Shown: positions 1 through 5,151 of the stretch, piece after piece
Layout: each line of letters opens with the position of its first letter
How positions within the stretch are numbered: position 1 is the stretch's first letter
Assembly: GCA_025935275.1 (NCBI GenBank)
Contig: JAICVP010000154.1
Coordinates: 1-5,231 of the forward strand
From: Thermoleophilia bacterium
GTDB taxonomy: Bacteria > Actinomycetota > Thermoleophilia > Gaiellales > Gaiellaceae
Length of the DNA: 5,231 nt
Direction of reading: 5' to 3'
Position numbers and translations under genes: made by a program
The notes under the pieces: generated by a model
What the model was told of the DNA's origin: nothing
Database searches by the model: none
Seen by the model: the letters and a program-made list of their open reading frames with translations, nothing else

Positions 1-420
1 GTGGTCGCGACGCGCAGCATGCAGGCGGGCCTCGGCGCGCTCGTGGCCTTCGACGCCGCCCGCCCGCTGGACGAGAACGTGGCCGAGATGGAGGAGGCCG
101 CCGCTGCGGTGCGCGCGGGCTCCGTCGCCCGGGCTTCGCGCGACGCGACCATCGACGGAGTCGACGTCTCGGAGGGCGAGTTCCTCGGCCTCGTCGACGG
201 CCGGCCGGTCGTCTCGGGCGACGCCCTAGCGCCCGTGGCCGCGGAGGTCGTCGTCCGCCTGGTCGGCGACGGCGCGGATGTGCTCACCGTGCTTCTGGGC
301 GCCGACGCGGCCGGCTCCGACGGACTCATCGACGCGATCCGGGCCGCGCATCCCGCGCTCGAGATCGAGGTGCACGAGGGTGGCCAGCCGCACTACCCCC
401 TTCTTTTCGCGGCCGAATGA
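1..420 (+). CDS. fakA: Fatty acid kinase subunit FakA (YloV/DAK2-fusion family), C-terminal part, 5' truncated by window
   Basis: Only the last 139 residues are present; the reading frame is open from base 1, so the GTG at base 1 is probably an internal valine codon and not the start. The piece matches the C-terminal domain of FakA/YloV: it opens with a TRS..QGL.AL.AFD motif (residues 4-19 here), continues with the ENV..M..AA..VR.G.V..A.RD block (about 25-48) and a GLVDG segment (63-67). It ends in the diagnostic VHEGGQPHYPLL (about 124-135). In the family, the N-terminal DhaL/DAK2 domain binds ATP and the protein phosphorylates fatty acids held by a FakB (DegV) partner, making acyl-phosphate for phospholipid synthesis in the cytoplasm. 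The ATP-binding part lies outside the window. A DegV/FakB gene lies 390 bases downstream on the same strand, which supports the assignment. The stop is TGA at 418-420. Confidence 0.9.
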   Translation: MVATRSMQAGLGALVAFDAARPLDENVAEMEEAAAAVRAGSVARASRDATIDGVDVSEGEFLGLVDGRPVVSGDALAPVAAEVVVRLVGDGADVLTVLLGADAAGSDGLIDAIRAAHPALEIEVHEGGQPHYPLLFAAE

Positions 421-436
421 CCCGATACTGATCGGG
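421..436. repeat. Perfect inverted repeat between fakA and the response regulator gene
   Basis: CCCGAT-ACTG-ATCGGG is a 6-bp perfect stem with a 4-base loop. It begins immediately after the fakA stop codon and ends one base before the ATG at 438, filling almost the whole 17-base intergenic gap. It lacks a T-run, so it is not a classical intrinsic terminator. It could be a small operator, an RNA hairpin affecting translation of the downstream gene, or chance. The -10-like GATACT lies inside it. Confidence 0.45.
424..429 (+). promoter_or_regulatory. Possible -10 element for a near-leaderless response regulator transcript
   Basis: GATACT matches TATAAT at four of six positions, including the conserved A at position 2 and T at position 6, and ends 8 bases before the ATG at 438. 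No Shine-Dalgarno sequence is visible before that ATG. A transcript starting 6-8 bases after the hexamer would have almost no 5' leader, a common actinobacterial arrangement. I found no convincing -35 (the bases at the right distance, TTCTTT at 401-406, are poor), so this is tentative. Confidence 0.3.
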
Positions 437-437
437 C

Positions 438-830
438 ATGGAGGGTGAGCCGATCGAGGTCGTCCTCGTCGAGGACAACGACACATTTCGTCAGGCGCTC
501 GAGCTCATGCTCGGCCTGACTCCCGACGTGCGCGTGGTCGCCGCGGTGGCGGACGGCGAGTCCGCGCTCGAGGTCTGCCCAGGCCTTCAGCCGGACGTGG
601 TGCTCGTCGACTACCGGTTGCCGGGGCTCGACGGGGTCGAGACGACGGCTGCGCTTCGCGCCGCCCTGCCGAAGACCGCGGTGGTCGTCCTGACCGCGGC
701 TGCCGAGCACGAGGAGATCCAGGCCCTCTACGACGCGGGGGCCGTGACGTGTCTGACGAAGGACCGCGGAGTGGAGGAGATCGTCGGGGCGATCCGTGAG
801 GCGGCTGGGCGTGGCGCGGCTATCGGCTGA
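438..830 (+). CDS. Stand-alone response regulator receiver-domain protein
   Basis: The 130-residue protein is a complete CheY-like receiver with no output domain. The acidic pair is E12-D13 in the VLVEDND strand, and the phospho-acceptor aspartate is D58 in VLVDYRLPGLDG. The switch threonine is T86 in VVVLTA, and the conserved lysine is K108 in CLTKD. All key residues are present, so it should be phosphorylatable. The sequence style (VEDND.FRQAL.LML) resembles the receivers of NarL/FixJ regulators, but the protein ends about 20 residues after K108, where a helix-turn-helix would normally follow. It may signal by protein contact or be controlled by a kinase encoded elsewhere; no histidine kinase is present here. 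It starts 17 bases after fakA and its 3' end overlaps the FakB/DegV gene by 20 bases, so co-expression with both is likely. ATG 438 is the only sensible start before the first beta strand. Confidence 0.9.
   Translation: MEGEPIEVVLVEDNDTFRQALELMLGLTPDVRVVAAVADGESALEVCPGLQPDVVLVDYRLPGLDGVETTAALRAALPKTAVVVLTAAAEHEEIQALYDAGAVTCLTKDRGVEEIVGAIREAAGRGAAIG
798..801 (+). promoter_or_regulatory. Ribosome binding site deciding the degV/fakB start
   Basis: GAGG lies 9 bases before GTG 811 and is a normal Shine-Dalgarno at normal spacing. The alternative in-frame GTG at 796 would have its nearest purine run (GGAGGA, 773-778) 17 bases upstream, which is too far. This supports the GTG 811 start and implies translational coupling with the response regulator gene, whose 3' end contains the site. 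Confidence 0.55.
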
Positions 831-1695
831 GTCGACAGCGATCGTCCTCGATTCGACGTCCGACCTGCCGGAGGGTCACGGCCGGCCGAGCTGGCGCGTC
901 GTGCCGCTGTACGTGCGCTTCGGCGACGGAAAAGCCCGGCGCGAGTACGTCGACATCTCGACGGCGGAGTTCTACCGCCTGCTGCGTGAGAGCGACCAGC
1001 CAAAGAGCGCGCAGCCCTCGCCCGCCGACTTCGCCGCGGTCTTCGAGGAGCTCTCGGGCTACGAACGCATCCTGTGCGTCGTCCTCTCCGCCAAACTCTC
1101 GGGCACGTTCGGAAGCGCGGAGCTCGCCGCGAAAGATTTCGGCGACAAGGTGCGCGTCCTCGATTCGAAGGTCACCTCGGGCGGGACGGTGATCCTCGCC
1201 GACGCGATCCAACGCCGCCTCGACCGCGGCACCGACGACGACGAGATCGACGCCCTCGTCCAACGCTTTCACGAGGAGCGCGGGCTGCTGTTCACCGTTG
1301 ACACGCTGGAGTTCCTGGTGCGCGGCGGGAGGGTCGGCAAGGCGGCGGGCCTCGCCGGCCAGCTCCTGTCGGTCAAGCCGATCCTCGCCTTCGACGACGG
1401 CGAGGTCGCGCCCCTGAAGCGCGTGCGCGGCCGCTCCAAGGCGCTCGGCGAGCTGGAGGAGATCTTCCGTCACTCGACGGAGGGGCAAGACGACGCCAAC
1501 CTCCACGTCGGCGTCGGCCACGCCGAGGCCAGGGAGGATTGCGACGAGCTTGCGCGCAGGATCAGGGCCACGCGGCCCAACTCGTCGCTCGACATCGTCA
1601 CGACGCTCGGACCGGTGATCGGCACACACGGTGGCCCGGGAACCCTCGGTCTCTTCTGGTTCTGGGACTCGCTGACGCGCTCTCAGCCGCGGTAG
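811..1695 (+). CDS. DegV family protein, fatty-acid-binding subunit (FakB-like)
   Basis: This is a 294-residue protein of usual DegV length. Family motifs occur in order (numbering from GTG 811): IVLDSTSDLP near residues 11-20, the DIS..EFY..L segment near 48-57, and SAQPSP at 66-71. They are followed by LSAKLSGTFGSA at 92-103, VLDSKVTSGG at 116-125, LEFLVRGGRVG at 166-176 leading into the LLSVKPIL stretch, and GPVIGTHGGPG at 267-277. DegV proteins bind a long-chain fatty acid. In the Fak system they present it to FakA for phosphorylation and carry the acyl-phosphate to the acyltransferase PlsX/PlsY. The conserved serine/threonine, arginine and histidine motifs expected around the carboxylate/phosphate are retained, so it looks functional. 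A fakA gene just upstream supports the FakB role. Chain-length or saturation preference cannot be read. GTG 796 would add five residues but lacks a ribosome binding site. The stop TAG overlaps a -10-like hexamer for the next gene. Confidence 0.9.
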   Translation: MARLSAESTAIVLDSTSDLPEGHGRPSWRVVPLYVRFGDGKARREYVDISTAEFYRLLRESDQPKSAQPSPADFAAVFEELSGYERILCVVLSAKLSGTFGSAELAAKDFGDKVRVLDSKVTSGGTVILADAIQRRLDRGTDDDEIDALVQRFHEERGLLFTVDTLEFLVRGGRVGKAAGLAGQLLSVKPILAFDDGEVAPLKRVRGRSKALGELEEIFRHSTEGQDDANLHVGVGHAEAREDCDELARRIRATRPNSSLDIVTTLGPVIGTHGGPGTLGLFWFWDSLTRSQPR

Positions 1696-1719
1696 ACTCG
1701 GTGCGTGGCCGCGGTCGAC
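1686..1719 (+). repeat. Direct repeat pair spaced 22 bp around the cNMP-protein start
   Basis: GCCGCGGTAGAC (1686-1697) and GCCGCGGTCGAC (1708-1719) match at 11 of 12 positions with a start-to-start distance of 22 bp, about two helical turns. The first copy overlaps the stop of degV and the -10-like TAGACT; the second lies in the first codons of the next gene. Each copy contains the palindrome CCGCGG. It could be an operator; in GC-rich DNA it could also be coincidence. Confidence 0.4.
1693..1698 (+). promoter_or_regulatory. Probable -10 element of a leaderless promoter for the cNMP-binding protein gene
   Basis: TAGACT fits the TAnnnT actinobacterial -10 pattern and is followed by exactly 6 bases and then GTG 1705, the spacing expected when transcription begins at the start codon. 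No Shine-Dalgarno precedes the GTG. A weak -35-like CTGACG (1672-1677, four of six matches to TTGACA) lies 15 bases upstream, a rather short spacer. The first three bases are also the degV stop codon. The gene can therefore be transcribed separately from the fak genes even though only 9 bases separate the coding regions. Confidence 0.5.
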
Positions 1720-2145
1720 GCACTCAAAGAAGTGCCGCTGCTCAGCTGTCTCAACCAGCGCGAGCTCAAGCGCGTGGCGCGCAACGTACGCGAGCAGAGC
1801 TTCTCGCCCGGGACGACGGTGGTACGAGAGGGCAAGATGAGCGGGGTCGGATTCTTCATCGTTGTCGAAGGAGAGGGTGAGGTGAGCGTGGGGGGAGCCG
1901 TGCTCGGCAGACTGCATCCCGGCGATCACTTCGGTGAGCTCGCTCTGATCGGCAAGCGCGAGCGCACCGCGACCGTCACTGCCGTCACCCCATTCACGTG
2001 CCTCTCGATGGCGACATGGGACTTGGAGGAGCTCGTCAAGTCGAGCCCGGAGACCGCATGGAAGCTTCTCCGGCATGTCGTGGATCTGCTCGCCGCCGAG
2101 CGAGGGCGGTCGTCCGGCCAGGTCGCATCCGCCACGCTGGGCTAG
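1705..2145 (+). CDS. Stand-alone cyclic-nucleotide-binding domain protein (Crp-like sensor domain without HTH)
   Basis: The 146-residue protein consists of one cNMP-binding beta-barrel with flanking helices. The N-terminal L..VPLLSCLNQREL segment (about 7-21) is typical of the helix leading into this fold. The central FFIVVEGEGEVSV strands follow (about 50-62). The phosphate-binding cassette is intact: GDHFGELALIG at 73-83 with E78, then R87-T88-A89 in RTATV. E78 and R87 are the residues that contact the ribose and cyclic phosphate in CRP/PKA-type domains, so nucleotide binding is plausible; cAMP versus cGMP cannot be decided. After the barrel there are only about 40 residues of helix and a polar tail. 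A Crp-type winged helix is absent, so it is unlikely to bind DNA itself and probably acts through a partner. The GTG start is set by the leaderless promoter and the absence of any upstream in-frame alternative after the degV stop. The cupin gene follows after 8 bases. Confidence 0.88.
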   Translation: MAAVDALKEVPLLSCLNQRELKRVARNVREQSFSPGTTVVREGKMSGVGFFIVVEGEGEVSVGGAVLGRLHPGDHFGELALIGKRERTATVTAVTPFTCLSMATWDLEELVKSSPETAWKLLRHVVDLLAAERGRSSGQVASATLG

Positions 2146-2153
2146 ACGCCTTT

Positions 2154-3044
2154 GTGAAGCACGTCGCTCACTGGGACGACGTCGAGCCGTACCGCCGCGA
2201 GATCGGACACATCGCAGGCGACTGGTACGACCTCGGCCGCGCGGCCGGGAGCGTCGACGTCGGGCTGAAGCGGATCCAGGTCGATCCCGGCAAGTGGTCG
2301 ACTCCAGCTCACTCCGAAGGAGCAGAGGAGGAGATCTTCTTCATCCTCGGCGGCGACGGGATCTCCTGGCAGGACGGCGAGCCCTACGAGGTCAGCGAAG
2401 GCGATGTCCTCGTTCACCTGCCCGAGAGGGAAGCCCACACGCTGCGGGCCGGCGCGGACGGGCTCGACGTGCTCGCCTACGGGCAGCGGAAGACCCAGGG
2501 GAACACCGTCCTCCCGCGCGCCGGCGTCGCCTGGATGCACCCGAGCTGGGTGGACGTCGGCGGGCCGACCCCCTGGGAGCGCGAGGCTGCGGTGGGCGAG
2601 CCGGAGGTCGGCGAGATCTCCCCGCGACCGAGCCGGATCGCGAACCTGTCGCAAGGGCTTCCCTGGGAGTTGGAGACCGGCGCGGTCGATCTCAATCTGG
2701 GCGATGTCGTCGGCTCCGTCGAGACCGGTCTGAGCCATATGGCGATCCCGGCCGGCGCAGAGGGCTATCCGCCCCACTGCCACTCGGCCGAGGAGGAGCT
2801 CTTCGTCGTCCTCGAGGGCTCGGGCACGGCCAGGCTCGGTGACGAGAGCGGGGAAGTGCGCCGGGGGAGCGTCGTGTCGCGTCCCGCCGGTACCCGCGTC
2901 GCACACTCCTTCACCGCGGGCGGCGAGGGGCTCGCGTATATCGCATACGGCACGCGGGAGCCGAACGACGTCGTGTACTACCCGCGCACCGACGAGATCA
3001 GGTTTCGCGGAGTCGGCGTGACGCTCCCCGCGGGAAAGCGCTGA
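2154..3044 (+). CDS. Bicupin domain protein of unknown substrate
   Basis: The 296-residue protein has two cupin barrels formed by duplication. Domain 1 spans about residues 33-112 and domain 2 about 186-268. The halves correspond segment by segment: GSVDVGL with GSVETGL, EEEIFFILGGDG with EEELFVVLEGSG, and LDVLAYGQR with LAYIAYGTR; each ends near a ..YPR or ..LPR. Domain 2 carries the full metal set: H208 and H210 (HCH), a glutamate among 213-215, and H251 after PAGTRVA. Domain 1 has H53 and H95, but the second motif-1 histidine is replaced by glutamate (H53-S-E55), so its metal site is altered or lost. Cupins range from dioxygenases and isomerases to storage and sensor proteins; nothing here fixes the reaction. 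No signal peptide or membrane segment is seen, so it is probably cytoplasmic. GTG 2154 is chosen because it is the first start after the upstream gene; the frame is open further upstream but would overlap it by up to about 150 bases. No Shine-Dalgarno precedes it. Confidence 0.82.
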   Translation: MKHVAHWDDVEPYRREIGHIAGDWYDLGRAAGSVDVGLKRIQVDPGKWSTPAHSEGAEEEIFFILGGDGISWQDGEPYEVSEGDVLVHLPEREAHTLRAGADGLDVLAYGQRKTQGNTVLPRAGVAWMHPSWVDVGGPTPWEREAAVGEPEVGEISPRPSRIANLSQGLPWELETGAVDLNLGDVVGSVETGLSHMAIPAGAEGYPPHCHSAEEELFVVLEGSGTARLGDESGEVRRGSVVSRPAGTRVAHSFTAGGEGLAYIAYGTREPNDVVYYPRTDEIRFRGVGVTLPAGKR

Positions 3045-3087
3045 CGTCCGGACCCGCGCCTATCCTCCTCGTGTCCTGGCCCTCTCC
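3045..3087. other. Intergenic gap between cupin gene and recG
   Basis: This 43-base gap is the longest in the window. It holds the 8-bp palindrome GTCCGGAC (3046-3053), a -10-like TATCCT (3061-3066), and a six-codon open frame starting with GTG 3071 whose TGA overlaps the recG GTG. No T-run terminator is seen. Confidence 0.5.
3061..3066 (+). promoter_or_regulatory. Possible -10 element for recG
   Basis: TATCCT matches TATAAT at four of six positions, including TA at the front and the final T, and lies 21 bases before GTG 3088. CTGACG (3041-3046) resembles a -35, but only 14 bases separate the two, shorter than usual. A separate promoter for recG after the inserted genes is plausible. Confidence 0.35.
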
Positions 3088-5151
3088 GTGAGTTCGCGCC
3101 CCGCGCTGGCCGGCTTCGCTGGCATGGACCAAGGCGCGCCGAAGCCGCGGAGGGTGGAGCCGGAGCGCTCGGTCGAGTCCCTCTCGGGCGTCGGCCCCAG
3201 GATCGCGGAGCGCCTTGCCTCGCTCGGGATCGAGACGGTGCGCGACCTGGTCGAGCACATCCCGCGGGCCTATCTCGACTGGGACGAGGCGGCGAGCTTC
3301 GCGGATCTCGCAGTCGGCCAGGAGGCGACCGTTCGCTGCAAGCTGGCGCGCATCCGCGTGCGGCCTACGCGGAGGCGAAACCTCAAGGTCGTGGAGGGCG
3401 TCGTCGTCGACGCGGCCGGTGTCGAGGAGAAGGTCGTCTGGTTCAACCAGGCGCACCTGGCGAAGCTCGCGCCGGGGACCGAGCTGCTCCTGCACGGCAC
3501 ACGCGACCTGAACGGTTTCAAGGTGACGCGGCACGAGCTCGGGGGCGTCGGCGTGCACACGCTCGGCCTCGTCCCCGAGTATCCCGCGACCGAGGCGCTG
3601 CCGTCCTATCGCATCCGGTCGCTGGTCGAGGCCGCACTGCCACTCGCCCGCCGCCTGCCGGACCCCCTGCCCGCCGAGCTTCGCGCCCGCGAAGGCCTGC
3701 CGCTGCGGGCCGATGCCATCGCCGCTGCGCATCGCCCCGAAAGTATCGAAGACGCCGAGGCTGCCCGCGCCCGCCTCGGCCTCGAGGAGCTCCTCCTGCT
3801 CCAGCTCGGCTTCGTCCGCCGCCGCGAAGCGCTCGCCCAGGAGGCGCGAGCGACGGCGCTCGGCGAGCCGGGGGAGCTCCTCGACCGCTATCGCACCGCG
3901 CTTCCCTTCACGCTTACGCCTGAGCAGGAGGAGGCCATCGCCCAGATCGACTCCGACCTCAGCGGCGAGCGGCCCATGCAGCGCCTGCTGCAGGGCGACG
4001 TCGGCTCCGGGAAGACGGTTGTCGCGCTCTACGCGCTCCTCCGTGCGGTCGAGCATGGGAGGCAGGGCGCGCTCATGGCGCCGACCGAGACGCTGGCCGA
4101 GCAGCACTTCCTCACGGTCGAGCCGATCTGCGCCGAGCTTGGCGTGCGCGTGTCGCTACAGACCGGCTCCGTGAAGCACGACCTCGAGGGCGCGGAGATC
4201 CTCGTGGGCACGCACGCGCTCATCCAGGAGGGCGTCGCGCTCGACGACCTCGCCGTCGCCGTCATCGACGAGCAGCACCGCTTCGGGGTGGAGCAGCGCC
4301 GCGCTCTCGCCGAGGGCCGCTCGGCCCACGTCCTGCACATGACGGCGACGCCGATCCCGCGCACGCTCGCCCAGACCGTGTACGGCGACCTCGACGTGAC
4401 CGAGATCGCGCGCCCGCCACGGGGCCGCCAGCCGGTGATCACGAGCTGGGTCTCCCACGAACGGAGCGCCGAGGCCTACACGCGGCTTTGCCGCCATCTC
4501 GACGACGGGCGCCAGGCGTACGTCGTCTGCCCGCTCGTCTCCGAGTCTGAGACCATCGAGGCGCGCGCGGCCGAGCAGGAGGCCGACCGCCTCCGGCGTG
4601 CCGAGCTCCGCGGCTACCGCGTCGGCTCGCTCCACGGGCGGCTGCGGTCCGCCGAACGCCGTGCGCTCATGGACGAGTTCAAGCGCGGCGACCTCGACGT
4701 GCTCGTCGCGACCACCGTGATCGAAGTCGGCGTCGACGTTCCGAACGCGACGATCATGATCGTGCAGGAGGCCGACCGCTTCGGCCTCGCCCAGCTCCAT
4801 CAGCTGCGCGGGCGCGTCGGCCGCGGCGCCGAGCAGTCGTACTGCCTGCTCGTCTCCCGCCCGAAGGAGGAGCTGACCGAGGAGGCGCAACGGCGCCTGC
4901 AGGCGCTCGTCGACACGAACGACGGGTTCGCGCTCGCCGAGGTCGATCTCGAGCTGCGCGGAGAGGGACAGCTCCTCGGAACGCGCCAGTCAGGCCTGGG
5001 CGATCTGAAGTTCGTCCGGCTGGCGAGAGACAGACAGCTGATCGTCAAGGCCCGTGAATTGGCCGAGCGGCTTCTCGACGAGGACGAGGAAGTCCTCGAT
5101 CCGCTCGTCCGAGAGGCGGAGCGGATTGAGAATCATCGCGGGTTCGCGTAA
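3088..5151 (+). CDS. recG: ATP-dependent DNA helicase RecG
   Basis: The 687-residue protein is close to the usual RecG length. RecG remodels stalled replication forks and branch-migrates Holliday junctions. The N-terminal helix-hairpin (SLSGVGPRIAERLASLGI, about 31-48) and HIPRAYLDW (57-65) lead into the OB-fold wedge domain. Helicase motifs follow: FTLTPEQ at 274-280, Walker A GDVGSGKT at 303-310 with K309, APTETLAEQH at 331-340, the RecG-type DEQH box at 394-397, and TATPIPRTL at 419-427. Next come ATTVIEVGVDVPNA near 541-554, ADRFGLAQLHQLRGRVGRG near 562-580, and the translocation-region motif GQLLGTRQSG at 627-636. Nothing essential is missing. The start is uncertain: GTG 3088 has no Shine-Dalgarno, and ATG 3124 (residue 13) would also leave every domain intact and has none either. 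The rsmD gene begins inside the 3' end, so the two are probably co-transcribed. Confidence 0.96.
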   Translation: MSSRPALAGFAGMDQGAPKPRRVEPERSVESLSGVGPRIAERLASLGIETVRDLVEHIPRAYLDWDEAASFADLAVGQEATVRCKLARIRVRPTRRRNLKVVEGVVVDAAGVEEKVVWFNQAHLAKLAPGTELLLHGTRDLNGFKVTRHELGGVGVHTLGLVPEYPATEALPSYRIRSLVEAALPLARRLPDPLPAELRAREGLPLRADAIAAAHRPESIEDAEAARARLGLEELLLLQLGFVRRREALAQEARATALGEPGELLDRYRTALPFTLTPEQEEAIAQIDSDLSGERPMQRLLQGDVGSGKTVVALYALLRAVEHGRQGALMAPTETLAEQHFLTVEPICAELGVRVSLQTGSVKHDLEGAEILVGTHALIQEGVALDDLAVAVIDEQHRFGVEQRRALAEGRSAHVLHMTATPIPRTLAQTVYGDLDVTEIARPPRGRQPVITSWVSHERSAEAYTRLCRHLDDGRQAYVVCPLVSESETIEARAAEQEADRLRRAELRGYRVGSLHGRLRSAERRALMDEFKRGDLDVLVATTVIEVGVDVPNATIMIVQEADRFGLAQLHQLRGRVGRGAEQSYCLLVSRPKEELTEEAQRRLQALVDTNDGFALAEVDLELRGEGQLLGTRQSGLGDLKFVRLARDRQLIVKARELAERLLDEDEEVLDPLVREAERIENHRGFA
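5112..5116 (+). promoter_or_regulatory. Ribosome binding site for rsmD inside recG
   Basis: AGAGG lies 9 bases before TTG 5126 and is a reasonable Shine-Dalgarno. A second purine run, GGAG (5118-5121), is only 4 bases away and less well placed. The site supports the unusual TTG start and suggests translational coupling to recG. Confidence 0.5.

Noticed and set aside
796..810. GTG 796 as the start of the DegV protein
   Set aside because: Its nearest purine run is 17 bases away, while GTG 811 has GAGG at 9 bases; the extra five residues are not part of the DegV fold.
820..2076. Long minus-strand open frame of 418 codons opposite degV and the cNMP gene
   Set aside because: It is antisense to two genes with clear family motifs; its composition (Arg, Glu, Ala, Leu-rich, no recognisable motif) is the usual GC-rich shadow.
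1998..2153. Upstream extension of the bicupin frame into the cNMP gene
   Set aside because: The added residues show no cupin similarity and overlap a well-supported gene; GTG 2154 gives a compact protein beginning just before the first conserved segment.
2075..2842. Plus-strand open frame of 255 codons overlapping the cupin gene in another frame
   Set aside because: It is extremely arginine-rich, typical of an out-of-frame reading of GC-rich DNA; the cupin frame has clear motifs.
3046..3053. Palindrome GTCCGGAC after the cupin stop as a terminator
   Set aside because: An 8-bp palindrome with no loop and no T-run cannot act as an intrinsic terminator, and such short GC palindromes are common in this composition.
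2998..4107. Long minus-strand open frame of 369 codons opposite recG
   Set aside because: It is antisense to intact RecG motifs and low in complexity with no domain I recognise.
4156..4890. Minus-strand open frame of 244 codons opposite the recG helicase core
   Set aside because: It is a shadow of RecG codons with strong GC third positions; no motif or ribosome binding site supports it.
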